This document shows, piece by piece, positions 10,709 to 22,823 of a DNA stretch of 64,000 nucleotides. The stretch comes from Cerrena zonata (taxonomy: Eukaryota > Basidiomycota > Agaricomycetes > Polyporales > Cerrenaceae), in assembly GCA_038087015.1 (NCBI GenBank), contig JASBNA010000004.1:1178001-1242000 (forward strand), written 5' to 3'. Within the stretch, counting starts at the first letter, position 1; the number at the start of each line of letters is the position of its first letter. The position numbers were made by a program, and so were the translations under genes. The notes beneath the pieces were generated by a model. That model did no database searches. It was not told where the DNA came from and saw only the letters and a program-made list of their open reading frames with translations.

Positions 10709-13078
10709 ATGAAAGACTCTAAAGAGTTGCCACTTCCAACTTCGGTTGCCCATGACACTCCGGAATCTCGGAGACGTCAAAGACGCTTGCGACACTTCTG
10801 TACTGCAACTTTCGTGGCTCTTGCTCTCTGTTTAGTCTTCCGACCTCGGTTTCCTGGTAGCCTCTTCCTGGATAATGACGTAGAAGTCACAGTCACCAAT
10901 GAATACACTCGGAATCCAGCTTATCTTATAAAGGCAAAACATGGCGCTGTAGCAAGCGAGAACGAGATTTGTTCAAACATCGGTGTCAATACACTAAAAG
11001 CTGGAGGAAATGCGGTAGATGCTGCTGTCAGTACTACACTATGCATTGGGGTAACCAATATGTTCTCGTGAGTATCCCGATCATGTCTACATGTCGTATG
11101 AGGTATAACCGTGATATAGATCTGGTATCGGAGGTGGAGGTTTCATGGTCATCCGAATCCCGCCTTCGATAACAAATGGATCCTCGGAGGTTTATAGTAT
11201 CGACTTCCGAGAGACTGCACCTGCGTTGGCTAATAAGACGATGTACGTTCAAGACCCGAGGTCATCAATGTTCGGAGGCCTTGCTGTAGGCGTGCCCGGA
11301 GAACTACGAGGACTTGGAGGAAGCCCACAAACGATGGGGTAAGCTGCCATGGAAGGAGCTTGTGCAACCTAGTGCGCAGCTTGCGAAAGGATGGAAGGTG
11401 CCCGTAGAGTTGGCGAGGAGACTAGAGGTGAGTCCATAGATTCTCGGTGTGATACCATATTATTTATCCTTACGCGATGCAATAGATGTTCTCAGTAGTC
11501 ATGCTCAATCTGCCTGACTGGCAAGCAATATTCGCACCCAAGGGCAGATTATTGCGAGAGGGAGAGCTCATCCAGCGACTAAACCTGTCTCGTACTCTAG
11601 CTACTATTGCCGAAGAGGGCCCCTGGAGCACTGTACAAAGTGCGATCATACCTTCATTTCCCCCTCCTCCTCGTTGACATATTGTTTCAGGGTCCAATCG
11701 CTGACTCTATCATCGAGAAAGTTCGCGCTACAGGAGGCATTTTGTCACATTCTGATCTAGAGTCATATTCAGTTAAAGTCGATCGCGCACTTGAGGGTTC
11801 TTATCGTGGTCGGAAAGTGTATACTACCCATGCACCAACCTCTGGACCCGTTCTACTACATATGCTCAATTTAATTGAACATTACGACGACTTTATTCCA
11901 ATGGGTCGTTCAGGGTTGAACGTACATAGACAAGTCGAAGCAATGAGGTGTACGTCTTACTCAACCTTTACGCACATCCGTATCTTACTCATTAATCCAC
12001 CTCGCATAGTCGGGTTCGCTGCACGTACGAAGATTTGTGACCCTGCCTTTGCGGAACAACATCTTGGGCTGATCGAGGAGATCCCAACGAAGAAGTTCGC
12101 GGACATCATCGTGAAGAACCTGACAGACGTAACGTCATTGCCAATTCACACAATGGGATAAGGACTAATCATGCATATATAGGATACCACCCACCCACCC
12201 GAATACTATAATCCTATTTTCGACGTCCCTATTGACCATGGCACCGTAAGTTCTTATTTCAATTTTAATCTTCCCAAGTAGCTAACCTACTGCAGAGCCA
12301 CTCCTCCATAGTAGACAAAGATGGAATGGCCGTAGCCATTACGTCGACTGTCAATCTTGTCTTTGGATCTCAAGTTATGGACCCTGTTACCGGAATTATT
12401 CTCAATGACGAGGTTAGTCATACTCTGTTTCATTCCTTTATGACGTCATGCTCAAGGACATTCAGATGGATGACTTTTCTACCCCCGGTACTCCGAATGC
12501 ATTTGGATTATGGCCATCGCCATGTAAGTATTCTGACAGGCGCGTCTACTTTCTTATTAATAAAACTCTCATAGTCAACTATCCCGAGCCATTCAAGAGA
12601 CCGCTTTCATCCACAACTCCTACAATTATCGAGAATGAATCGGGCGATTTTTATCTTGCCATTGGCGGTTCTGGAGGATCTAGAATTTTCCCAGCTGTAT
12701 TCCAAACTATCCTCAACTTGGATTGGGGCCAGGACGTCAGCACTGCGATAGAATACGGACGACTTCACGACCAGCTTTACCCCGAATTTGTAGATATAGA
12801 TGATGTTTATCCCTCGGAAGTCGTAGCTGACTTGAGAGGTCGCGGTCATAAAGTCCAAAGTACGTATCAATCGTATGAACGTGTTACCCTTTTGCTGTGC
12901 TAACATACTAACACAGTTAATGATATAAACCGTGTTGCCGCTGTCATTCAGGCGGTCACCAAACAGGGAGACGTAATTTATGGTATGTATCATTTACCTT
13001 CATCTTCTATTGCTGTTCACGTCATCCTTTGTAGCTGCCAGCGACTCCAGAAAGAACGGAGTTGCAGCTGGGTACTAA
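10709..13078 (+). CDS. GGT: Gamma-glutamyltranspeptidase, with one or two apparent frameshifts
   Basis: Eleven exons from 10709 to the stop at 13076-13078 give about 609 residues if two single-base shifts are allowed. A short cytoplasmic N-terminus is followed by one membrane anchor ([15 protein letters not shown]). GGT motifs appear in order: [55 protein letters not shown], then DHGTSHSS, whose Thr is the autocleavage and catalytic nucleophile, and GSGGSRIF. The enzyme transfers or hydrolyses the gamma-glutamyl group of glutathione at the cell or vacuole membrane. The conserved frame shifts by one base near 11313-11320 and again near 11618-11624. The second could be avoided with a donor at 11634, at the cost of the conserved ALYK residues. 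All other splice joints are in phase, so the gene looks otherwise healthy. Confidence 0.85.
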
Positions 13079-13550
13079 AGTACAAACTAATCAACCACGT
13101 AGCTCATACACCGCGATATAGCCAGAAGAGATATTTTTATCACACTATTCTTGGCCAAGCATGTCTGCCTACTGAGCTGATCCTTTCTCATGACTGGGTT
13201 GTATTCAAAAGTCTGGATCATGGAATCGGCAGTCTCCGTAAACACAATCACCTGTTCTCTATAGGCTCAATACAGGCCATCTGCAGAAACCAGACACGCG
13301 TGTCTCCGGTTCCGTTCCTTGTTCACCTTTTGCCGGACATTCTAGCAGTCTGCAAGCCATGTTGGTACACAAACCACGAGACAGGTCACTGCTTGCTTCC
13401 AGGCGAAACGGGTAAAACTCGCTTGATACTTCTTGTGAAATTATTTGCGAGGAAACGCCGCATGACATCTGAGAATACACGCAGGTATGATATAAAGTGA
13501 TGACACTCTATTCGCGTATATCCAACCACAAGTGAGACCCTCTTGTCACA
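13079..13550. other. Intergenic region
   Basis: 472 bp between the GGT stop and the mannanase start. The overlapping open frames on both strands lack any domain or splice support. Probably a 3' UTR and the mannanase promoter. Confidence 0.45.
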
Positions 13551-15534
13551 ATGTTTGGTTTCGGTTTTGTCGCGCTAGCTCTTGCGCTTTCTTCCTCTAG
13601 CTTTGTCCACGCTGCCCAGCCTCAATGGGCTCAGGTTTGTTCGCTCTTAGTTTACAATGTCGACCTTTCTAACCTACTACGCAGTGCGGTGGCATCGGTT
13701 GGACTGGTGACACCAGTATGCATTATGCTTTTATTGAGAACTTGAAATACGTAGCTAATACCCTTTCTAGCTTGTGTCACTGGATCTGTTTGCACGAAGC
13801 AGAATGATTATTACTTCCAGTGCCTCCCGGGAGCTGCACCAGCACCCCCACCGACTACCACAGCTCCGACAACTACGGTACCTCCAACATCAGCACCAAG
13901 TGGACCTACAGCGGCTCCTCCAGCGTCGACTGGCTTCGTTAAGGTCTCTGGGACGAAGTTCACTTTGAACGGGCAAACCTACACTGTCGCAGGGTTGGTT
14001 GTCTTTCGTTCAGATACCGCCTTTATATTGATGGACTATTTCTTTTTACAGCGGTAACTCATATTGGGTCGGGTTGATGGGATATAGTACAGCGGACATG
14101 AATACGGCGTTCTCTGACATCGCTAAGGCTGGTGGAACGACCGTTCGAACCTGGTAAATCAAGCGATTTGGGCCCTATAATGTTACGAATCCTGATGTCG
14201 TTTTGCAGGGGTTTCAATGACGTCACTACACCCAACGGTATCTACTACCAGAGCTGGGCAAATGGTAAAGCCACCATCAACACTGGTGCAACTGGTCTTC
14301 AAAACTTTGGTGGGTTGAGATTACCCCGGTTCTATCCATAGCTCATGTTATTTTTAGACAACGTTGTTGCCGCTGCAAAGGCTAACGGAATCAGGCTCAT
14401 CGTCGCCTTGTTAGTATACGTACATCGGCTTTGGCAGTCAATTGCTGACTTCATATGCTAGAACGAACAACTGGTCCGATTATGGAGGTATGGACGTCTA
14501 TGTCAACCAAATCGCAAACAGCCCAAACCATGACCTCTTCTATACCAATGCAAACGTCATTGTATGCTTATCCCTTCTTGATGAGCTACCACATTCTGAA
14601 CGATCTGTTTAGGCTGCGTACAAAAACTACATCCAAACATTCGTCGGTCGCTACAAGAACGAGCCTACCATCATGGCATGGGAACTTGCCAACGAACCCC
14701 GATGCAGAGGAAGTACCTGGGTAAGATTAATGCTACCTGTGATGCTTGGGAGATACTGACACCGGTCGGTCTTTAGAACATCTACTGGAACTTGCACTAC
14801 CACGACCATCACAAACTGGGCCAAGGACATTTCGGCGTTCATCAAATCGATTGACTCTAACCATTTGGTCGCAATTGGTGACGAGGGGTTCTTCAACCAG
14901 CCAAGCAACCCTAGCTACCCATACCAGGGTAGTGAAGGTGTTGACTTCGATGCCAACTTAGCTATCAGTACTCTTGACTTCGGCACCTTCCATGTGAGTA
15001 TTCTGTTCGCCTTCCATCGTATTCGTTAACTGACGCTTATACTTGTATGACTAGTCTTATCCCGTAAGCTAGAACCTATTTGCGGTACAGTTCACTTCAC
15101 TGATGTATAAATACAGATCAGCTGGGGTCAAACTAGCAACCCGACTCAATGGGGCACTCAATGGATCAATGATCATGCAACCTCGATGAAGAACCAAAGC
15201 AAGCCTGTGATTCTCGAAGAATTTGGTGTCACTGACAGCCAAGCGAGTACCTATACTGCTTGGTACTCAGCGATCGTCAGCTCAGGACTCACCGGTGACC
15301 TAATCTGGTACGTCAATTAGCTATCTGCACGCCAGGATACATACTGAACAATGTTCTAAAGGCAAGCTGGCTCTCACTTGTCGACTGGGAGCACACCCGA
15401 TGACGGATACGCTGTACGTTTGTCTGGGTTGCCGCTCTAGTCTGTATGTACTGACATCCTTGTAGATTTATCCTGATGATCCCGTCTATCCTATTGAGCA
15501 ACAGCATAATACGGCTCTGAAGGCTAGAGGATGA
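13551..15534 (+). CDS. Secreted endo-beta-1,4-mannanase (GH5, subfamily 7 type) with N-terminal CBM1
   Basis: Thirteen exons encode about 445 residues. A signal peptide ([21 protein letters not shown]) is followed by a family 1 cellulose-binding module ([20 protein letters not shown]...QCLPG), a Pro/Thr-rich linker and a GH5 catalytic domain. The acid/base Glu lies in [11 protein letters not shown] and the nucleophile Glu in PVILEEFGV. The enzyme would cut mannan and glucomannan backbones outside the cell while the CBM1 tethers it to cellulose. Exon 10 is only 9 nt (15055-15063, Ser-Tyr-Pro) and restores the conserved FHSYP segment. At the exon 8/9 joint (14720 to 14777) the conserved frame needs one base fewer than is present (AGTACCTGG), which looks like a one-base insertion in the CC run. 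Otherwise the gene is intact. Confidence 0.9.
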
Positions 15535-16286
15535 AAATGTTTGATAGGATCCTGTCGATATCTGTCAGGTACTTCAAAAATATCGTATGTACTGGTTGTC
15601 TTGGAATGAATTGTATTTCCTTCCATTCTACTATCACGTTAGTTTGACTAGATGATGAAGTAAAGTCTTCGTCTAGCGACAACTCTTGTCTCTTCCTTTC
15701 AAACTAAGACTAGACGAACTTGAAGACTTGCCAATCTCGGCCTCGGCCCTCAAACAACTGACATCACGCCGAGCGCCTCGTCCTCTTCCCGTCGCCGAAC
15801 CCCTCATTCAATTTAACAGCTCGATCTCATGTCGTTCCTTGAAATGCAATATCTAACATCATCACCATTATTATAGCTGTACAGATTGGCTGCGGCTCCA
15901 AGTCGCAGATACTGCTTACAAGGTGCAGAAGCGTAACAAACCTTGAGTTGTAAGTAAGTTAACTTCAAGTTTGACCGAGAGAGTCGGGCATTCCCACTGA
16001 TAGCTGGGGATAACAACTCCTTTGCTGTATTGGTCGGCCTTTTGGTATTATAGTGGCTTCTGTGACGTTCTGTTCCCGATAAAGTCGGATGCATTTCCCA
16101 TGGCCCATCAACATCTAGTCCCGCCCGTGTGGGTTTGGCAATGGCAATTAACAATCGACTGATATTGGAATGAGGCCATAGCTAATTTGTTGGTCGTCTA
16201 TGGCTACTTATACTCCCAAGCTCGTTCAGTCGTAAATCGCTACTGTCTCCCTATCCTTGCTATCTCTTTACCCCTCTGCTCCAATC
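15535..16286. other. Intergenic region
   Basis: 752 bp with no supported gene. A minus-strand open frame at 15813-16154 has no domain, no splice partner and a composition typical of chance. A partial inverted repeat around GTCTTCGTCTAG (15664-15675) and CTAGACGAACTTGAAGAC (about 15712-15729) may be a weak hairpin. Confidence 0.45.
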
Positions 16287-17526
16287 ATGTCTACGACAGT
16301 CAGCCGTTCTGCAATCATTACCGGTGGTGCCCAGGGAATGGGCGAAGCTATCGCCCTACGTCTAGCTCAAGAGGGAGTCAACATTGTTGTTTTCGATATT
16401 AAGGGCAAGGAAACACAACTTGAGGGTGTTATAAAGCAAGTCGAAGCGAAAGGAAGCAAGGGATTCTTTTTCGTTGGTGATGTCACCATCGAGAAAGACA
16501 TTCAAGATGTCATCGCAAAAACCGTAGAGAAATTCGGTAGTCTCGATATCGTACGTGAATGAATTTTCTGAATAGTCAGGTGGGTAAACCTGAGTCTTCT
16601 AGATGGTCGCGAATGCTGGTATTCTTGCCATGAAACCAATCACAGAATGTACGTTTCTTGAGTCGCCATAATGATCACTTTTATTGACAATTGGTGGGAT
16701 ATGCTAGGTACACCTGAGGACTTCAACCGTGTGTTCGGTATCAATACTCTTGGTGTCATGCTTTGCTACAAGCATGCAGCACTCCAGATGATCAAACAAG
16801 GTCGTGGTGGTAGACTCATTGGTACGACTGTTCTATCACCATTCGTTTTAGAGTCCGATCTAACCCATCCAACTTTAATGCAGGCGCCAGTTCAATTGGA
16901 GGCAAACAAGGTACTCACTTTAGTCGTTCGCGACAATGCAAGAGCTAAAACCGAAGTGACATAGGAATGGCTGAGGCTTCTCTTTACTGCTCCTCAAAGT
17001 TTGCTATTCGTGGTATAACACAAGCGGCTGGTAGGTTTCCATTCAGCACCTGTACACTCCGTGCATTGACCTTCAATGAATCGGTTAGCCCTTGAACTGA
17101 AAGCGCACAACATCACAGTCAACGCTTATGCGCCAGGTGTCATCCAAACACCGATGAGTTCGTGGTCGCATTAATTTATGATTATAGGCAAATACTTATC
17201 TATCATCCAACACAGTCGCTCACCCTGACGATGCTAAAAATGGGGGGCTTGGGAGTACCGTGTTGGCGGTGAGATCCCTTGACAAAATAGAATAGAACCA
17301 GATGGCTGATTCGCGATGTTACACAGAACCCTAACCTTCGACAGGGAACGACAAGTGCAAGTCCGAGTGTCGTGGGTGAATTGGTTGCTTATCTCTGTAA
17401 ACCGGAAGCATTCTTTGTCAATGGTATGTCAATTGAAAGATAAATTAAATTATTACAGCGTAATATGACTGACCTTCGTATCTAGGGCAAACAATCACGA
17501 TCGATGGTGGTACTTACTTCGATTGA
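16287..17526 (+). CDS. Short-chain dehydrogenase/reductase (diacetyl/acetoin reductase type)
   Basis: Nine exons: join(16287..16550, 16603..16648, 16707..16821, 16884..16910, 16965..17030, 17089..17157, 17216..17268, 17327..17423, 17486..17526), about 258 residues, the usual classical SDR length. The ATG at 16287 is preferred; the frame upstream lacks an ATG. Cofactor motif TGGAQGMG (TGxxxGxG), the NAG motif in VANAGIL, the catalytic Ser in GASSIGG and the YCSSK motif (YxxxK) are all present. The PGVIQTPM and QTITIDGG segments resemble acetoin/diacetyl reductases. It is probably a cytosolic NAD(P)H-dependent enzyme; the substrate is not certain. The joint at 17268/17327 is the least sure. Confidence 0.8.
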
Positions 17527-17816
17527 GCAAAAAAAACGATAGTGTGTTTAGTGTATACTCGCCATTTTTACAACTCTCAGATATTCAGTAGTGTAAGATA
17601 GTCACGATGTTGCTCAAGCCTGAATTGTACTAGTAGTAGTTTGGAAACTTGAAGATGTGACTGAGGCTCGCACACTGTATTTGTGTATGTTTCCCAAAGT
17701 CTTCTGATTCTAACATAGCCAAACAACGTCATGTTACGTAAGCTCAAACCATTGGGAGCACCAGAACACTGGCACTCAACGTTAAACCACCATCAGTACC
17801 ATTTACATCTGTTCCA

Positions 17817-20800
17817 ATGGCTGATGTTCCAACATTGAGCATAACTCTCTTAGGTGCTGGTCAGGAAGTCGGTCGTTCATGCTGTGTACTTCAATACAGG
17901 GGTAGAACTATTGTTTGTGATGCCGGAATTCATCCAGCGTACAGCGGAATGGCTTCGCTGCCATTCGTCGACGAATTAGACTGGAGCACGGTAGATGTCT
18001 TACTTATCACTCAGTACGCGGAACTATATAACTCTTGATCCTTCCCGTTACTTACCATCTTATAGTTTTCATTTGGACCATGCAGCATCATTAACATATA
18101 TCACCGAAAAAGTGAGCGAATTCATGAGTTTCAATGGTGGCATCTTTCTTAACGTTTCTAGACAAACTTTCGAGATGGAAAAGGGAAAGTGTATATGACA
18201 CATCCCACAAAGGCATTACACAAGTTCATGATGCAGGACTTTGTGCGAATGAGGTGCGCTCTCAGTTCACCCTATCATAACTACGGTTGACGATGCTCCC
18301 GCTCCCTTTACAAAGTTCCTCAACTTCAGATGCTTTGTTCTCCCCACTGGACCTCTCTATGTCTCTCGCGTCAATTATTCCGGTCTCCGCCCATCAAGTG
18401 ATCTCGCCATGTCCTGGTGTTACATTTACACCCTACCACGCGGGTCACGTACTCGGTGCTTGCATGTTTCTCATTGATATTGCTGGCCTTAAAATTCTTT
18501 ATACTGGTGATTACTCTCGTGAAGAAGATCGACACCTTGTCAAAGCCGAAGTTCCTCCGATACACCCTGATGTCTTGATTGTGGAGAGTACTTATGGCGT
18601 CCAAACCCTGGAAGGAAGGGAAGAAAAAGAAGCACGATTCACTGGTCTTATACACTCAATCATTCGACGTGGTGGCCATGTCTTATTGCCGACGTTCGCT
18701 CTTGGACGTGCCCAAGAACTATTGCTCATCCTTGATGAATATTGGAAGAAACATCCTGATCTCCATAACGTTCCTATCTACTACGCTTCTGCTCTGGCAA
18801 AGAAATGCATGGCCGTCTACCAAACCTACATCCATACTATGAATGCAAACGTACGGTCAAGATTCGCAAAACGAGACAACCCTTTCGTATTCAAGTACGT
18901 GGCCTTGTTTTGTTTTATTTTCGACGTCGTTTACAAACATGCTACAGGTATATCACCAATGTCCCACAAGCAAGAGGCTGGGAGCGAAGAGTCGCTGAGG
19001 GTCCTCCGTGTGTCGTCTTAGCTAGTCCTGGTTTCGTTCAATCTGGTCCTAGTCGTGAACTTCTTGAACTGTGGGCACCGGATCCACGAAATGGACTCAT
19101 TATCACGGGATATTCAGTCGAAGGTACAATGGCAAGGGTGAGTGTTTGCAGACAGGTTCGAAGCAGGTTCTGTAGTGTCGTTATCATGTATGTAGTGTCA
19201 TTGAAAATAATGACCATGTTGCTCCAACACCCCATGAAATGGCCCCTCTGAGCTCGCTGTGAACCTGTCTTGCATTTTCAATCTTTGCATGATGTCGTGA
19301 GCTCATTCTTATATCCGCTTCTAGGATATCTTGACTGAACCTGAAGAAATCGTTACCCTCAAGGGCAATACTATCCCGAGAAAGCTCTCTGTTGATTACA
19401 TCTCCTTCAGTGCCCATGTCGACTACTCACAAAATTCAGAATTCATCGAGGCTGTCAAGGCTCAACACATTGTACGCGCATCTTCGCCCCTCTATTCCTA
19501 TTCCACTAATCAGACAATCTCTAGGTTCTCGTTCATGGAGAACAAACAAACATGGGTCGTCTCAAGGCGGCTATGCAAGATCGGTACAAGAACCGAGATG
19601 AGGAAGTGAAAATCCATAGTCCAAGAAATCTTGAGGTACTGGAGCTGACATTCCGAGGGGAACGTGTTGCAAAGGTACAGGTTCTCATCCGCCTCACCTT
19701 TATTCACCTTGACGAATAATGCATATAGGCCATTGGGACATTAGCAGCGAAGCCACCTCAAGCAAACGACGTACTGTCAGGATTGCTCGTAGCTAAGGAT
19801 TATTCGTACACTTTACTCGACCCACGAGACCTCCGTGATTTCGCAGGACTCTCCACTTGCGTTGTTACACAGCGACAGAAAGTTCACGTGGCGGTAGGAT
19901 GGGAACTAGTCCGATGGCATTTAGAAGGTATGTATGGCAAAATTGAAGAAGGCATGGACAAGGAGGGAGTTCCCACCATGAGAGTATGTCTCATGCTTCT
20001 TTCTCAGATCTAGTATCATTTCTAATACTCTATTAGGTTATGGGTGCAGTCGATGTCAAGCAAACTTCCGAACAGGAGCTGATCCTCGAATGGGACTCAA
20101 GTGCAAGCAATGATATGATTGCAGACTCCACCCTAGCCTTAATTACCGGGATTGACAAGAGTCCAGCGTCCGTCAAGTGTAAGTCTTCCAAGCTTATATA
20201 CATTATGCATGCATCTGATATATTGCTTCATAATAGTAACTACCAACGGACATAGTCATTCACATTCACATGGTCCTGAGCATGCACACCCTCACGCAGA
20301 CATCGAAGAAGAAAATGCAGGAGTCACGCGGATATCGCGTTTGGCATTGTTCCTCGAAGCTCATTTCGGCGAAGTCGAGCTCCATATGCCTGAAGAACCC
20401 ATGGATGGCACTCCGCCCGAGGAGAACCCAGAGCCCGCGCTTCTAGTGCTGAACGAAGTAGATGCGGTCATCAACTTGACGACCCTGGTAGGTTCTTTTC
20501 GTTATTTGGCTCGACTTGATGATAATAATATGTCCTTTTCAGACAGTTGAAAGCAACCATGAAGGCCTCCGGAAACGTGTGGAGACGGTACTCGAAATGG
20601 CTCTCTCAACTGTTAGCTCTCTTGATGAAGCCTTCACCTCTGGTGTTCCCCTACTCAGCAGTGAAGAGGCGGAAGCCGAACACGCTTCATCAGAGAAGCC
20701 TGATGTTAGGAAACCTGCTTTGCCCGCAGGCGAAGAGAACGACGACGGCGAAAAGGAAGGAAACGATGAAAGTGGTTCGAAACCTGCTGAATCTGCTGGT

Positions 20801-20827
20801 GATGGTGAAGGACAACCGAGTTCCTAA
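17817..20827 (+). CDS. YSH1: Pre-mRNA 3'-end endonuclease YSH1/CPSF73
   Basis: Eleven exons, join(17817..18013, 18066..18111, 18162..18253, 18316..18894, 18948..19137, 19325..19471, 19525..19674, 19729..19983, 20037..20178, 20237..20487, 20543..20827), encode about 777 residues, matching yeast Ysh1. Metallo-beta-lactamase motifs: [18 protein letters not shown] (the HxHxDH zinc site), [23 protein letters not shown]. Then come the beta-CASP part ([32 protein letters not shown]) and [12 protein letters not shown] and VLVHGE. The nuclease cuts pre-mRNA at the poly(A) site inside the cleavage and polyadenylation factor. The C-terminal third holds a histidine-rich insert (about 20252-20307) and an acidic tail. 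No frameshift is needed. Confidence 0.93.
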
Positions 20828-21167
20828 GAAACGGACGACAGCGTTCCTCCTGTACACGATTGAGCAGCCTTTGACCTTCTTTTCTTTCTGACATTGTTGT
20901 ATATTATTATTCATCCCTGTAACTATGGTATATGGCGCGGCATTCATGTTTCCCAGCCCATCTTGCGAATTGCACAAGTGTCTCGGATCAAAGGTATGAT
21001 CCATCATCGATACATCAATTGCATCTATCCTGTAGATAAGTAGTATGTATACATTCAAGGCATCAAGCCTCCCAAAAGCATGTAGTATCGTAACAGTAAA
21101 CCCACTTGGCACAGCCAAAAATACCCAGCCTTATCGAGAAGTATTTGGGAAAGTAGCGAGCATGAGG
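20828..21167. other. Convergent 3' region
   Basis: 340 bp between the stops of YSH1 (plus) and the glycopeptide-family gene (minus). It should hold both 3' UTRs. No gene is seen. Confidence 0.5.
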
Positions 21168-22347
21168 TTAAAATAAACCTCCATGTCCTGTCCTAGCATG
21201 GTGTCGTCGACGACTATCAGAGACGCTACGACGGTGTTTGCGATTACACTTTGGAGGTGTTGGAGTACTAGTTACGAGGGCAGATGAAGCACTATGGGAA
21301 ATGCTAGCAGCATTTGTGGTAGAACTCGGGGTTCTAGAATTGACAGCCGTAGAGACGTGTTTAGCAGTGGAGGCTGCGCTAACTTGAGTTGAAGAGCTTG
21401 CTTTCGAGCCACAGAAGGTGATAAGCAAGCCGACCTAAGGCACAACCAATGCCACTTTCAGGTGTATGTAGGGAAGACGACTATCCCCTCAACTCACGTT
21501 ATCAGTTTGACATGCAACCTGCACCTGGTTATCGTCGAACTTGAAAAAGGCAGTCTTACAGTCCTTAGTAGCACCTGTACACCAATTAATTGAGGGATGG
21601 TATCCAAATGTGAGAGTGAAACTCACATGTTGCACCGGAGCCGTCGCATCCGTCGATGAAGCTATCCACGAGTATATTAGTCTTTCAAATCCCTTTCGCG
21701 ATTGTAGAGCTGTACCTGAAGGAAGTCTCAACATTGAAGGCGTGTCTGATGAGGTGCCGTCAGTCATTCAAGCTTTCACTTCGGTCAGCACCGACTACTT
21801 ACGGAGGGATAAGGCTGATGTCAACTGAAGAGCCACAGCCAACGCAGTGGCTGTTACCCAGGGTCATTTCGACAAGGCTACAGTTTTCGCCGTTAAACCC
21901 GCAAGCTCCTAAAAAAGAATCGGTGTTAGTGTTATATATATTTCTCTATCTTTTCACGGAGGACTCACCAGTCTGAAGATACCTATAAGCACGAAAGTCA
22001 GAAATACGCTTGATAGTTGTAGGGAAGAACGGAGCGTACGCGATAGCAGACGAAAACGTTCCATTGGAAGTATAGTCCTGACCCGTTGACAGAGTATTCG
22101 CGCCCTGGATTAACGTGGGCTTGCAAACATAGTCAATTTCACATGATTGAATTAATGAGGCACATGAAGCCAAGACATACTGTTCCACTACCACAACTTG
22201 AAACGATCGATCATTCGTCAGTTAGGGATGAAGGGAAATAGTGACCAATAAAGCTTACTGGTTTTCGAACCGAACGGTATGCTGCTCAGCATACACTACT
22301 GTGAAAAGAAGGAAAGAAAGAGTGATACGAGTGAAAGTGGAGATCAT
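21168..22347 (-). CDS. Secreted cysteine-rich 'glycopeptide'-family protein with a basic tail
   Basis: Minus-strand gene with a start codon at 22345-22347, several small exons and the stop at 21168-21170. The N-terminus MISTFTRITLSFLLFTVVYAEQ is a signal peptide. The core reads HTVRFEN, HCGSGTPTLIQGANTLSTG, SSAIAYLQTGACGFNGENC, VGCGSSVDISLIPPHAFNV, SFIDGCDGSGATC and QVQVACQTDNVGLLITFCG, a pattern I associate with a basidiomycete family often labelled 'glycopeptide', thaumatin-like in cysteine spacing. After the core comes about 75 residues rich in Ser/Thr/Ala, then a strongly basic end (KCNRKHRRSVSDSRRRHHAR) that I do not recall in the family. Two short introns near 21670-21800 are needed to recover PHAFNV and SFIDG. 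The function is unknown; it is probably extracellular or wall-associated. Confidence 0.7.
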
Positions 22348-22823
22348 CGCTAGAGTCAAACCGTAAAGTTATCAAAAGGAGTGGAGCTGGATGCTAAAGA
22401 GGGTGTGCAAGGTGGTGACGGACGACCTCCAGATACCAACTTGAATGAACGGACGGAGTGTGAGCGTTGGGAGGGTCATCTTTAATGCGATGGAGCTTCT
22501 TATAACTATACCCCCTGCAACCCCGAACCTTCATTGGAGCAAAACGTTCTTCTTATGGGCGTGAATCTAAGGATGCTTCACAGCCCTGTACAACTACCTT
22601 ATCTGACCGATTACCGGCTACCTCGTCCCTCCAATCGCATCGAGCTGTCACTAGAAATCCAGAAAAAAAGCATGTTACGTATTGAATAAAGGGGTATATA
22701 ATCAATCCAGAACGCGGTTCAAGGAGCATGAGTGACAACAAGCCATTAGAAAACACCAGGTCGTGATAATATCCTATTAAATACATATCGCACACATACC
22801 AGTTAAGAAATGCCATCTCTTCT
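22348..22823. other. Intergenic region
   Basis: 476 bp between the start of the glycopeptide gene and the stop of the Sec7 gene, so it holds one promoter and one 3' end. A minus-strand open frame here is a shadow. Confidence 0.45.

Noticed and set aside
15813..16154. 113-codon minus-strand open frame
   Set aside because: There is no recognisable motif and no splice support; it is likely chance or part of a promoter.
21670..21810. Apparent stop and missing residues in the glycopeptide-family gene
   Set aside because: Two short introns around a small exon (His-Ala-Phe-Asn-Val) restore the family pattern.
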